64,000 nt of DNA from Galeruca laticollis (GCA_963921935.1 OY998185.1:63069717-63133716); one strand, 5' to 3'; positions 22,997 to 33,604 are shown, numbered from the stretch's first letter. Numbers and translations: made by a program. The notes: generated by a model not told the origin, from the sequence alone.

Positions 22997-24836
22997 GGGC
23001 GGATGTAATTTCGGCCGGAAAAAGGGCAGGTACTAAAAGCCGGTAGGTAAATTCGGCCGGAGGTTTTAAGTTGCTTCCTTATCTCATAGGTATTTTCGGC
23101 CGCAAATCAAATAAAATAACAGAATGCTTTATATTAAAATATTTCTTTATTTCAATAAAATTATTACATCAACTTATTTCTATAACTTAGGTAAACTATA
23201 AATTTTCAAAAAACGTTTTGATGTGATACAGATTTAACGAAATTAATTCTAGAAATATTGTCAGATCGAAGCATATTTACCATGTTTTCGATAAATTTTA
23301 CTTTGTTTTTTACTTGTTTGTCTTTAATTTTTGCTGGAATATTTAAATTTTTTATTTTTAAATATGCATCGATCTGACATTCTTTTAATTTTTCTATAAA
23401 AATAAATATAGAAGGGTGACTTGAATAAAAACTAGAATTAAAGTGCGAATGGAATGATTCGCAGGCATTTGTGGTTCTTTTAATTGATGGGTTTTCATAT
23501 GGAAAATGAGATTCTGGCGCTATGTAGTTTTCTAATAAATAGTCTGCGTATTTATCTATAAGTTTATGGTCCGGTTTGTATGACATGAGATCAAATATGA
23601 AACAATCTTCAACTTCAGAGGGGTCTAAATAAGTTAGCCCAAAAGTATGAGTAAGCCATTTGCTTTCCTCGCAGTTTTTATCTTTATACATTTGGGTTAA
23701 CCCTAATGATTGTATTTTCCTATACCACGCCTGGTGCAAGTGGAATCTACAACCATTTAGTTTGGTTTTGGGAAAGACAACTTTTAATGCGTTATGAATT
23801 GCGATTTCAAAATCCACAAATACCTCCTTCGGTTCAAAAACAATATTATAAAGTTCAAAATTTTTAGATTTTACCAACAGAAAAAGTCTCATATATGTGT
23901 CACTGGTCTTATTGGGCAACAGACAATACAAAAGAGGAACATAATGCCCATTTTCCAGTCCATGGATGGTAAATAACTGATAAAAATATTTTGTACAATA
24001 AGAAAATGTGCCATCCATGTAAAAATCTTTCATTTTACATAAACTTATTATATTTGTATGGCAAGAAAAAACAATGATATTATCAGCTGTGCTGTTAATA
24101 AACAAAAAATTTTCACCTGTTGTGGTTTTCGGTCCATAACTATCGAGTACAGAATGTACATCGTGAATATCCTTAGGCAGGGCTGGTAAGAGCTTACGGC
24201 GGCTGTTGTACAAATTTCTTCTTATTAGACTGACATCTATCGATGACAAATTCTCTGGCAAATGATTTGAAAGAACGCTTTTAATAATTTTTGAAGGTTT
24301 CTCCGATATGTCTTCCTCAGCTTTGCGCTTGCATGAAGTCGTCACTATTTTTCTCTCCAACGTAGTTTCATCGGACTCGTGGTTGTGGATTAATTCACTT
24401 CTAGTAACTGTGTATTCCGCACCAACAGTGTACAGTTTGGCTAAACATCTTAAATTTTTCTTTATCCACCTCCAACGTACTTCACCACTTTTTAATACGT
24501 CCTGTTTACAAAACTGAAACTTTTCTACAACTAGTAAGTCACAACCGCGTGAACTCTTAATTACTGAAACTGATGCCATCGTATACAAATAATATATTTT
24601 ATGCTTTCTATCGACTAGTAGCTTGAAGATAAGTTATAATACTGACTAGCTATAATAATTTTATACCTGTTATTTGTGAATTTTATACATTTAAAGGAAA
24701 CTATTAAGCGTAATTACCAATATTTTAATCTCATCGTAAACATCAACCCCTCGGCCGAAATTACCCCTGTCATAAATGGCACCCTTTGATTTATGCAGGT
24801 AGGCCAAGGGATTACCGGCCGAAATTACGCCCGCCG
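22997..24836 (-). mobile_element. MULE DNA transposon, apparently complete
   Basis: The terminal inverted repeats read ggcggatgtaatttcggccg on the left and, as reverse complement on the right, ggcgggcgtaatttcggccg. The target duplication gttccaat lies at 22989-22996 and 24837-24844, with a mismatching ninth base. Further copies of atttcggccg occur just inside both ends (near 23070, 23092 and 24754), as subterminal transposase sites might. One uninterrupted transposase ORF is inside. Few differences from an active form are visible, so it is likely young. Confidence 0.92.
23206..24579 (-). CDS. MULE transposase with FLYWCH-type zinc finger
   Basis: 457 residues from ATG at 24577-24579; the upstream TTG adds only three residues. 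Residues 5-65 form a FLYWCH/WRKY-like finger: SVIKSSRGCDLLVVEKFQF, a WRWIKKNLRC segment and an HNHE end. The DDE core follows: MDGTFSYC supplies the first Asp (about residue 189), VFVDFEIAIHNAL the second (about 257), CRFHLHQAWYRKIQ is the C/W helix region with H-x2-H-like residues, and TTNACESFHSHFNSSFYSSH supplies the catalytic Glu. All three acids are present and the frame is open throughout. It would cut and join the TIRs of its own element in the nucleus. No intron is apparent. Confidence 0.9.
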   Translation of the reverse strand: MASVSVIKSSRGCDLLVVEKFQFCKQDVLKSGEVRWRWIKKNLRCLAKLYTVGAEYTVTRSELIHNHESDETTLERKIVTTSCKRKAEEDISEKPSKIIKSVLSNHLPENLSSIDVSLIRRNLYNSRRKLLPALPKDIHDVHSVLDSYGPKTTTGENFLFINSTADNIIVFSCHTNIISLCKMKDFYMDGTFSYCTKYFYQLFTIHGLENGHYVPLLYCLLPNKTSDTYMRLFLLVKSKNFELYNIVFEPKEVFVDFEIAIHNALKVVFPKTKLNGCRFHLHQAWYRKIQSLGLTQMYKDKNCEESKWLTHTFGLTYLDPSEVEDCFIFDLMSYKPDHKLIDKYADYLLENYIAPESHFPYENPSIKRTTNACESFHSHFNSSFYSSHPSIFIFIEKLKECQIDAYLKIKNLNIPAKIKDKQVKNKVKFIENMVNMLRSDNISRINFVKSVSHQNVF

Positions 24837-24844
24837 GTTCCAAT

Positions 24845-25529
24845 CACCCCATATCACATAAACTAGCGGCATATAATTCAATGATACATAGAGCATTTTC
24901 AGTTCCTATGAACAAATGTAGTTTAGATAGAGAGATTAATACAATTAGACAAATAGCAGCATCCAACGGTTATCTATTACATATGATAAATAAGCTAATT
25001 AATAAAAAAGAGGAAAAAGTGGCATTACAACTAATATTTCCTAAACAAACTGAAAAACTTATAAAACCATCACATATGCAGGAAATATTTCTAATAATAT
25101 TTCAAAGCAACGAATACGACAATTTCTGTTAAAACACAAAGTAACGTAAGTACAAAATTGTTAAATGTAAAAACAAAAATACCACCATTAAAGAAATCAA
25201 TTATATATAAACTCGAATGTCCAGAATGTAATGCTGTCTATTTGGGTCAGACCCTTAGAAATTTTGAAATTCCATACAGTGAACACTTACGAGCATACAG
25301 ATTAAAACAACTAGATAAATCCCATTACGCAAAACATCTACTTGACACCATTCGTTCATTGACACTTAACACAGAACTAGAAGTACTATATATTTGTGAT
25401 AAGAAACATGAACTGGATTTCCTTGAAGAATTGGAAATTAGAAGACATTTAAGACACCCACAATATGAAGTCGTCAATGAACAGATAAATCTAGGGAGTT
25501 CTCCACTATTAAACTGTCTTCTTAAGTGA
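24845..25529 (+). pseudogene. Penelope-like RT end and GIY-YIG domain, copy 2
   Basis: Reading resumes after the MULE with KLAAYNSMIHRAFSVPMNKC and EINTIRQIAASNGYLLHMIN (24860-25000), then a frameshift near 25070. Bases 25158-25529 encode the GIY-YIG nuclease: SIIYKLECPECNAVYLGQTL (the IIY and YLG halves), an EHLRAY helix and LDFLEELEIRRHL with the conserved Glu. The domain itself is open to its stop. In Penelope-like elements it nicks target DNA. The part upstream of the MULE is at 22925-22996. Confidence 0.85.
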
Positions 25530-25784
25530 TAATTGTAAAGATCAGCAGATATAGTTTTCCTGGTTTTCTATATCATTGCACAGTTATACTGATCTTAATT
25601 GGAAAGATGATATCCAGGATATCACCATAGGGCTAATAGTATATAAGTTTCAATATTTGTAATATCACATTTTCTTCTTTTTTCTATTAACATATATTAA
25701 GTCAATCACAAGTAAGGTCTCTTCTTCGTCTAGCCAAAAATAACTACTAAACATCAGGTAGGCATCAAATGAAATGTAACTTGT

Positions 25785-25830
25785 GTCATTCTGACGATGA
25801 TATTGATTTATCGAAACAATTGTCAATTAT
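25785..25830 (+). ncRNA. Candidate hammerhead ribozyme in the Penelope 3' tail
   Basis: In order: CTGACGA (25791-25797, fits CUGANGA), a short stem GATA/TATC with a loop, GAAAC (25813-25817), a 4-base AATT loop, and GTC (25822-25824), the classical cleavage triplet. Flanking ATT/AAT could start stem I. Penelope-like elements are known to carry hammerheads with very short stem III. Copies occur on the minus strand near 55008-55052 (intact core) and 21040-21073 (GUC changed to AUC). Activity is not shown. Confidence 0.5.
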
Positions 25831-25943
25831 TTAGAATTTTCAACATTTTTCATTATATTGTGGAATTAGCTAGAAACATTGAGTTTCATTTCAAACACTA
25901 ATATGAGTAGAAGGTCGAGACAGTTAATTTCAATAATATCAAG

Positions 25944-27000
25944 ATTCAAAGCTCTCCTCCCATTCCCAATATATCCTCGGTAAGCTCATCGATATTATTT
26001 TAAGAAGCTTTCGAAAGATAACAATACCTATAAATGTATAAAAATTATAAAAATTAATTTAAATAATTCATTACGGACAAAACAGCAAACGAGATTAAAT
26101 GAGACGTTCACCCAAACCAAAACCGACACACTAATCCTGTCAATAATGCTGACACCGTTAAGATAATGATAAAAAAAGCAGGATAATTAGTCCTTATAAG
26201 AATCGACGATAAGCTCCTGCTTGACCTCAATATCGTCATCTCTCTGTAAATCATTGTATTGACTTACATCACTATTCTTCACATATTAGACGCGTAAACT
26301 ATGCGAGCAAGAAAAGAAGAGTCACATAGGTGGGAAAGTAAAGGTGGACGACAATCAATAACTATATTTGGTTAATACATTTTTCTGTATTTCATGAAAT
26401 CTTTTACACGAAAAGTATATAATATCAACCAAATAACTTTTATAATGAAAATGCTTGATGATTAATTGAATTTACGGAATATAAAATTGATAATTGGGCA
26501 AAGTTAATAAATAACAGTTGCGTCCAACTCTAGGAAGCACGCGGTCAGGTAAAAGCAAGAGCTACCTGCTCGAGAAAGAGAGACGTGGATTTTAACTGAA
26601 GACGAAGATGAAGAAATTACAGTAGTAAGAAGAAGAAAGACGCAAGGCAAGAGGAATGGGCTACCTCGCGGCCATACTTCGAGTCCTTTTTAATACACAC
26701 GTTGCCACATATACCAAGAAATAGATGTTATTTTAACATTTTGAAAAAATTTAAAAAATAACAGCAGATATTTCAACTTTACACAACTTTTTATTGGGTT
26801 ATCTAATAAATAACAACAACAAAACAAAAACTGATAATTTGAGGAATGTTTATAGAAAAATTGTGTTTTTGGTATTAGCTCTATGTTTCCTGAATTGATA
26901 ACTGGGGCCCAGGTGAATCCTGATGGAATATATATTATCGTTAGATATTATCTGTGGGATTAATAGAACACTGCGAGTATAAGCAATAAAATAAATTAAA
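25944..27000. other. No gene seen
   Basis: No coding motif or repeat boundary recognised on either strand. A purine-rich patch at 26560-26660 has no clear reading. Confidence 0.45.
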
Positions 27001-27008
27001 AGAAAGAA

Positions 27009-27925
27009 GTGAAGAAAAATAATTTTAATATCGGATTATTAAATTCAAATAATTATCACACGTGGACATTTAGAATGAATATTTTATTCCAAGGAAAGGA
27101 CGTTATAGAATGTATTAAGGATGAATTTATTGAAGAAAATTATAGTACCGAAGAAGCTAAACTTAAAGATAATAAATGCAAATCATACATAGTGCAATGC
27201 TTAGAAGATAATCAAATCGACTTAAGAGACAAAAATACCGTTTATAGAATGTGGAAGAGTTTGGAACAATGGTATGAAAAAGGTACATTTCTGGGTAGAT
27301 AATACTAAGAAAAATATTAATAAATATGATGTTAGAAAAGCAGAAAAGGTAAGTCAATTGAAAGTAATGGGATCGAAAATGAAAGAGAAAGATTTGATTT
27401 GTACGTTATTATTTGCTATGTCTCCAAGGTTTTGAGAATGTAGTAACAATTAGAAAATATGAAAACTGAAGAACTGACTTTTGAAGTGGCTAAAAGTAAA
27501 TTAAGAGGAGAAATAGCAAGACGAAAAGCGACTAATTATTGTAATAAGACAGAAAACATAAAACCAGCAGCGTTTGAAGCAGTAAGAGAAACAACCAAAG
27601 AGGGATATTGTTATAATTGTGGTAAAAGGGGCATTTTCAAAGAAACTGCAGAAACCGTGGAAGAGGAACCTTCATGAACAGAAGATTAGAGAAGCACGAT
27701 AGAGGAAGGGGATATGGTGTCAGTACAAGTCGAGATGAAAATGTACAAGGACATCATGTGGAAACTGATGTAAATGGGAGTATTTGTTTTTGGTCAAATG
27801 TAAATGAATGTTTTAAAACACAAAATGAAAATGTAAGTAGGGATAAAATTGTATTTTTCATTTATTCAAGTTGTACAAATCACTTAGTGAATGAAAAGAT
27901 TGTGAAATGCATATATTTATGCAGG
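27009..27925 (+). pseudogene. Ty1/copia gag and protease relic
   Basis: The ORF 27009-27302 begins with NFNIGLLNSNNYHTWTFRMN, the gag start typical of insect copia elements, and includes YIVQCLEDNQIDLRDKNTVY. After frame breaks, the ORF 27459-27677 has AKSKLRGEIARR and a knuckle start, CYNCGKRG, whose His and last Cys are lost. The ORF 27674-27988 reads IYSSCTNHLVNEK, where copia protease has a D-S-G-A-S/T-x-H-L-V block; the catalytic Asp is lost. Nothing of integrase or RT follows, and the next sequence is the H3 pseudogene. Confidence 0.8.
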
Positions 27926-27959
27926 AAGATTATTATTATTATTATTTTTTGCAAAATAC

Positions 27960-28321
27960 TTAGGCACGTTCACCTCGAATTCTTCTAGCCAGTTGGATAT
28001 CCTTGGACGCGTTTAGCTAGAATAGCGCATAAATTGGTGTCTTCAAATAGACCCACTAAGTAAGCTTCGCTAGCTTACTGGAAAGCCATAACGGCTGAAC
28101 TTTGGAAACGTAAATCTGTTTTGAAATCATGTGCAATTTCACGAACTAATCGTTAAAATGGTAATTTTCTGATAAGTAATTCGGTACTCTTTTGATAACG
28201 TCTTATTTCACGAAGAGCAATCAGTAGCTGGCGCGCTTTTACGAGCAGCTTCCGTTGCTAATTGTTTACGAGGTGCTTTTCCTCCAGTTTATTTTCTAGC
28301 AGTATGTTTGGTACGAGCCAT
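27960..28321 (-). pseudogene. Histone H3 pseudogene
   Basis: The minus strand starts at ATG (28319-28321) with ARTK then TARK, and continues TGGKAPRKQLAT, EAARKSAPAT. It resumes as ALREIRRYQKSTELLIRKLP, REIA, DFKTDLRFQSSAVMAFQ, ASEAYLVGLFEDTNLCAI and, at the end, KDIQLARRIRGERA plus a TAA stop (27960-27962). A deletion removes about 13 codons after SAPAT and shifts the frame; a second, ~11-base deletion lies before KDIQ. In-frame stops replace Ser10, a Gln in the LPFQR segment and a Glu in the QEAS segment. No frame is long enough to be an ORF, so it is easily missed. Poly(A) is not evident, so a processed origin is unproven. Confidence 0.93.
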
Positions 28322-28383
28322 TTTCCTTTCAACGTAAATATATTTCTATAGTCAAACGCGTACACGCATAAATTAAAATTAAA

Positions 28384-28385
<2 letters not shown>

Positions 28386-28438
<53 letters not shown>
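28386..28438. repeat. (GA)n microsatellite
   Basis: About 26 perfect GA dinucleotides. The ORF at 28329-28580 is an artefact of this tract. Confidence 0.97.
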
Positions 28439-28442
<4 letters not shown>

Positions 28443-28534
28443 CGTGAGTGAGTTCTGTTGAATGGAGTTTTCTTGGGAGAAGTTGAACTTTGTTTTAGAC
28501 TTCGCAGAGTCTAAAACAAAGGTTAGTACAGCAC

Positions 28535-28765
28535 ATGAGTGACTGCCGTATAGGGAAGAATTCATGTGCTTTGGCATCACATGTTAAAAATATGAACCAT
28601 ACATTTGATTACGATAGGGTTCAAATCCTTGAATTTGAAAGCAATTATAGACGTCGATTGTTTCTGGAGATGGTTAATGTAAATAGCTGTAAAAACTGTA
28701 TCAATTTTAGATCAGACATTGACCAACTAAGTGTGATCTATTGCAATATTCTTAAATGTAAATAA
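28535..28765 (+). pseudogene. GIY-YIG C-terminal end of a second Penelope family
   Basis: It reads SDCRIGKNSCALASHVKNMN, then FDYDRVQILEFESNYRRRLF, LEMVNVNS and INFRSDIDQLS, ending in YCNILKCK and a stop. The A-x-H-x4-GHxFDF, LExExxxxxRxxxEMI order is the tail of GIY-YIG domains in Penelope-like elements. It differs from the 20.9-25.9 kb family. The inverted copy ends at 30163 within the same segment. Confidence 0.75.
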
Positions 28766-29189
28766 GTATGATTCAACCTTTGTGGTGTTTACTGGATTAT
28801 ACTACTTTCACATTTGTATTTTCATATTTTTATGATTAGTTGTAAATTCCAACTTCACTTTTTATTCTCGCTTATAAAAATGTATTTTTTGGTGTGGCAA
28901 GTCTTAGAAAGATAGTTTGATGTGTACTTGTACAGTTTAAAATTAAATTGCCAATGTGTTCGTTTTTTCCGATTTGACTGGTGGACTTCACGTCATGTGT
29001 TTTCACGTATTTTAATTACTCATGTTGTAAGTAACTTTTATTTTTTAAATCCTTATGTTTCATTAATTGATGTTTTTAGCAATAACCTCCTGAAAAAGTT
29101 GTAAATTAACAACGAAATATAGAGGCACTTTGAACAAAAGAGTTTGAGTATTGATACAGACCGATTACCCAATATTTACCTTTCGTTTC

Positions 29190-29192
<3 letters not shown>

Positions 29193-29236
<44 letters not shown>
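29193..29236. repeat. (TA)n tract, left arm
   Basis: About 22 TA dinucleotides within the palindrome. The matching tract in the right arm is at 29562-29595. Others in the window are at 30531-30577 and 32932-32989. Confidence 0.9.
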
Positions 29237-29241
<5 letters not shown>

Positions 29242-29555
29242 TCTTTTTTATATAACGACTGAAAAATGCTATATAGGTGGGGATAACGGGGATTTCAGTC
29301 CAAAGAATCAACGCCAAGATCTTTTATTTACAAAATGCCGCCAAGCTTTCGTGTCCTTTTGACACTTTACAAATTTTTTGATGATTATTTATATTGAATT
29401 TACTTAAAATATTTTACATTGCCCTGAAGAAGTGTCAAAAGGACACGAAAGCTTGGCGGCATTTTGTAAATAAAAGATCTTGGCGCTGATTCTTTGGACT
29501 GAAATCCCCGTTATTCCCACCTATATAGCATTTTTCAGTCGTTATATAAAAAAAA

Positions 29556-29593
<38 letters not shown>

Positions 29594-30159
29594 TATAAAG
29601 GAAACGAAAGGTAAATATTGGGTAATCGGTCTGTATCAATACTCAAACTCTTTTGTTCAAAGTGCCTCTATATTTCGTTGTTAATTTACAACTTTTTCAG
29701 GAGGTTATTGCTAAAAACATCAATTAATGAAACATAAGGATTTAAAAAATAAGTTACTTACAACATGAGTAATTAAAATACGTGAAAACACATGACGTGA
29801 AGTCCACCAGTCAAATCGGAAAAAACGAACACATTGGCAATTTAATTTTAAACTGTACAAGTACACATCAAACTATCTTTCTAAGACTTGCCACACCAAA
29901 AAATACATTTTTATAAGCGAGAATAAAAAGTGAAGTTGGAATTTACAACTAATCATAAAAATATAAAAATACAAATGTGAAAGTAGTATAATCCAGTAAA
30001 CACCACAAAGGTTGAATCATACTTATTTACATTTAAGAATATTGCAATAGATCACACTTAGTTGGTCAATGTCTGATCTAAAATTGATACAGTTTTTACA
30101 GCTATTTACATTAACCATCTCCAGAAACAATCGACGTCTATAATTGCTTTCAAATTCAA

Positions 30160-30527
30160 GGATTGGAATAACAAGGAGAGATAGAAAAAGGCTTGATTGG
30201 ATCAGACAAAAGACTCAAGTGATAGATGTCATAAATAGAATCAGATCCCTAAAGTGGCAATGGGCGGGGCATCTCGCTAGAAGGACAGATGATAGATGGA
30301 CCACAGAAATAACGCAATGTTATCCCCGAGGCGTGAAAAGACCAAGAAGACGCCCCAACTTAAGATGGGACTACGACATAAAGAAACTCGCAGGATCAAC
30401 TTGGGGCCGCATAGCTAGCAATAGACAACAATGGGCCCACATGGAAGTGGAATATATAAATATGTAAAGGGAGGCTACACCATAACAAAATGGTTGAATA
30501 AGCTGCATATGATGATGATGATGATGA

Positions 30528-30577
<50 letters not shown>
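30160..30577 (+). mobile_element. RTE-type non-LTR 3' fragment with (ATG)n/(TA)n tail
   Basis: The ORF ending at 30467 reads GITRRDRKRLDWIRQKTQVI, LKWQWAGHLARRTDDRW, RPRRRPNLRWDYDIKKLAG and ends WAHMEVEYINM. This is the extreme C-terminus of RTE-like reverse transcriptase proteins. A ~60-bp 3' UTR is followed by seven ATG/GAT repeats (30511-30531), the usual RTE tail, and then (TA)n. The 5' truncation lies at the junction with the Penelope palindrome. Confidence 0.85.
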
Positions 30578-30581
<4 letters not shown>

Positions 30582-30599
30582 TTCGAAGAGAGATATTTA

Positions 30600-32069
30600 C
30601 CAACTTATTAATAAAGGATATTTTGGTGGGGTTGTGGCAATAAAACACCAGAGTGGTCTCTCTTAAATGTTTAATCCGAGCTTTCGAATAAATTATTATT
30701 CATATTCGAGGAATAAAATCTACCGAGAATTTTGGTTAATATGTGAATTTCTATAATAAATTATTTTAAACATAATTCAATGAAAACTCAAAAAACAATA
30801 TGACAAAACAAACCATTTGATCTTGAATTACTATGGTTTGATTATAGTAGTAATAATGTGGGGAGTATATAAGTAGATGTGATGTTGTTGACATTTCGTT
30901 TGTTGCTACTTTTGCATTGCATATTTTCTGAAGCAAATTCTTTAATTTTAAAGCAAATGCTACTGTTCATAAATTCCAAGAAAGCAAAATCTTTCTGCTC
31001 CAAGTACAAACCTTTTCCTTCCTATTTTTATGAATAGAATATGAAGGAGATGCTTCGATGACGATTACTGCAACTAAAAGCAAATCCTTTTTTTTATGAA
31101 TACGACCTTATATCCGTATATTAATTATTATTACTTACAAATATAATATTAGCAGTTATATTAGAGGTGTTAGTTGTGACGTCTAAAGCTTTGTAAGTTT
31201 GGCATTTTTTGGTTAGAAAAGGTAAATGTAGATTTTTACAACGTTCTGGGTAAAACTAGTAAACTTGGCAACATCGTAAGCTAACAGAGTATTCACGAAC
31301 CGAGCTTAGAGTGAACCAAAAGGAATTTTACGTGTCGACTCTTACACGTTAAAGTATGTACTTAAAAACTAGATGGAAATAATAGCAATTACAGTGGCTT
31401 TTTTGCCGTTCCGTAGATATAGCGGTATTTCTATAGAATGTTATATAAAACATCGATATCCACAGAAATACGGTCGATTTAAATTTGATAGCCATTATTT
31501 GGTCGTAAATGACTACTAGATGTAATTTCCGATATTAAAAATTCATTTTCTCCACTGGTTTCAATATAAATTAGAAAGGATGTTGATTCTGCTCCTTATA
31601 TGTGTGTTAAGTATTATTTTTGATGTTAACTGTAATTTATTCACATTTAACCTACTAGAGCAGATATGATTGTGGGTATTTTTGTATAACATCCAAAATA
31701 AGTGCATATCGGACTAAAGACACTACTAGACATTGAAATATATAATCAAAATTACTATAAAACTAGAGATGTATGGCTTTAAATAATTAATTTAGTAGAA
31801 GAGGACCGGAAATTGGTATTTGTGTATACATTAGCAAAAAGTACATACTATCATAATTAAATCATATAAATTAAGAGATAAAGAAATTGCAAAAAATACG
31901 AACAAGAGACTGTAAATCAAAAATAAAGAAACAAACAAAGGAAGCATAGAAGACAACTGGAATTACTTTCTTTCTAGATACTGCAGGAGACGTATGTGGC
32001 ATAAATAAGAAAGATGACAATAGGCAACAAACACACTGGTAGACGAGGAAATTAAAAACCAAATAAGGT
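30600..32069. other. No gene seen; possible Penelope-like terminal hairpin near 30690
   Basis: At 30686-30712 gctttcgaataa...attcgagg forms a hairpin of the type seen in Penelope ends, but no other support was found. The minus-strand ORF at 31871-32062 has no motif. The rest is AT-rich. Confidence 0.35.
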
Positions 32070-32573
32070 CAAAGAAAAAATCGCGGAAAAAATATCTAGG
32101 GAACAGAATAGGAGGAAACTATGATAATTACAAAACTGATTGGAAGAGATTAAAAGATTAACAACCTCTAAAAATGATCAATGGCAAAAATTAAAATAGA
32201 AAGAGATTGCACAGGGAATCAAAAATTATTTTACCGAACGGTAAAGTCGTTATGAACAGAAAAAAATGAATATGGAGAAATATTAACAGATGAAAGAGAC
32301 ATTATAAAGGGAATATTACTAGGATTTTCTCAAGGGCCCGCAAGAACTGGAGGAACACATAAAGGACAATGACGGGGTTGAAGCCGACATCAACACAAAC
32401 ATTCACTGTAAGTACAGGTCTAAGACAAGGAGGCAGCTTAAGCCCGTTACTGATTATAATATTCTTGAATGAGATATTAAAGAAACGTAAGCCGCTAACA
32501 GAAAATTATTATGTAGGACAAAAAGTAAAAATAACTGAAGGAGCATTTGCAGATGATGTCGTATTACTATAGT
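32070..32573 (+). pseudogene. RTE-like reverse transcriptase relic
   Basis: Bases 32225-32345 in broken frames read FYRTVKSLRTEKNEYGEIL and LTDERDIIKGI. The ORF 32369-32572 has FTVSTGLRQGGSLSPLL and, at its end, EGAFADDVVLL, which includes the catalytic ADD motif. This corresponds to the linker-to-palm region of RTE-type reverse transcriptases. A stop follows directly after VVLL, and the C-terminal half is missing. Confidence 0.75.
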
Positions 32574-32604
32574 CTATTTTTATTACTATATTTATAGAAA
32601 TGTT

Positions 32605-32932
32605 ATACTCCGTTTTTAAAAGGCATGGAGTAATAAATCACTCATTTTGGTCGGAATCATAGGCGTACCACATTTAGTCATTTAAAAAAAGTTAAGGCTT
32701 CTAAAATTATCTCATTTCCGAAAATAACCGTTTTGTAATATTATTTAAAATGAAATTTCAAATTATCAATAATATAATAAACTGTGGATTATATCACTGA
32801 CATCAATTTTCCAGAAAATTTATTGTTATGTATAAAAGGGCGTAGACGAGTCCCTCCACTAAGCTCCAGGTAGTTATAATCCTACATACAATAAATAATA
32901 AAATAAATGTTAATAACAATTTTATACAAATA

Positions 32933-32991
<59 letters not shown>

Positions 32992-33604
32992 AAACCAACC
33001 CCATTTGCCGATTATTTCACCCAATTAGCAGGTAATTGAAGAAACTTGACAAACAGGTAGCTCAAAAATGGTTTTATTATTGTGAAATATAGTCTTTTCA
33101 GTTCTAAGAAAATGCCCCCATAATACAATGTACTTACTAGAACTTTTCAACTATAAAAGTAGCGGAAAGGTTGAATATTTTCAATTTACAGTTCATCTGT
33201 TCTGGAGAAACTGCTGTGTTGATTGATTTCCCCATTATTACTGTTATTTGTTAATATTTTTTACCGTTATTGTTAACTGGTATTTATTTTTGTTCATCCA
33301 TACAAGTTCTCTTCTCATCACACGAGACAAACACCTAACTACACCTTCCAACTATATAGTGTTCCAACCAAATTCGACCAGATATGGAATGAAATTGTTT
33401 ATTTGTTCATTCAAATACGATAGAGCGACCCTTTCAATACAATATGCGACCCAACCGAATACAAAGTCTACCTGAAATTCGTAACAAATGAGAAATTTTA
33501 GTACAAAATTAGATAAACTTCGGAGATATTTTATTATACACCCTGTATCGGTTTTGCACACCTAATGAGCTTTTATTACTCAATACCTTTTAAAACCGGA
33601 CTAT
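32605..33604. mobile_element. 1-kb element with ~45-bp terminal inverted repeats
   Basis: The left end, atactccgtttttaaaaggc then atggagtaataaatcactcatt, matches the reverse complement of the right end, atagtccggttttaaaaggt then attgagtaataaaagctcatt. No coding region lies inside; there is a (TA)n tract at 32932-32989 and a chance ORF at 33248-33475. A tacaccctgtatcgg motif lies next to the right repeat. Superfamily and target duplication are not determined. Confidence 0.6.

Larger units (their letters stand above)
20967..25929. mobile_element. Head-to-head Penelope-like element dimer with nested insertions
   Basis: Two partial Penelope-like copies in inverted orientation meet near 22920: copy 1 on the minus strand (20967-22920) and copy 2 on the plus strand (22921-25929). 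Each has the end of the RT domain, a linker, a GIY-YIG endonuclease and a 3' tail. The whole is flanked by a 14-bp direct repeat, tcaataatatcaag, at 20953-20966 and 25930-25943, so it probably inserted as one unit. Copy 1 is broken by a foldback insertion (21085-21803) and copy 2 by a MULE (22997-24836). Both copies are 5'-truncated. Confidence 0.88.
28535..30163. mobile_element. Penelope-like element as a ~1.55-kb palindrome
   Basis: From about 28606 to 29370 the sequence is mirrored as its reverse complement from 29415 to 30163, with roughly 50 bp unpaired in the centre. Both arms contain a (TA)n tract, the block ccgccaagctttcgtgtcc and the C-terminal coding end of a GIY-YIG protein. The right arm stops at 30163, where an RTE 3' fragment begins. 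The homology of the arms ends at a hairpin, agtgtc-aaaa-ggacac (29431-29446), preceded by CTGAAGA and followed by GAAA, in the right arm only. Confidence 0.85.

Noticed and set aside
28329..28580. Minus-strand ORF with a Ser-Leu repeat
   Set aside because: It translates the (GA)n microsatellite.
28610..28640. tRNA-like gggttcaaatcc
   Set aside because: It lies inside the Penelope GIY-YIG coding end and no acceptor or anticodon arms can be formed around it.
29424..29455. Complete hammerhead ribozyme in the second Penelope family
   Set aside because: CTGAAGA, a stem and GAAA are present, but no stem III closing on a UH cleavage site was found, so it is reported only as a hairpin.
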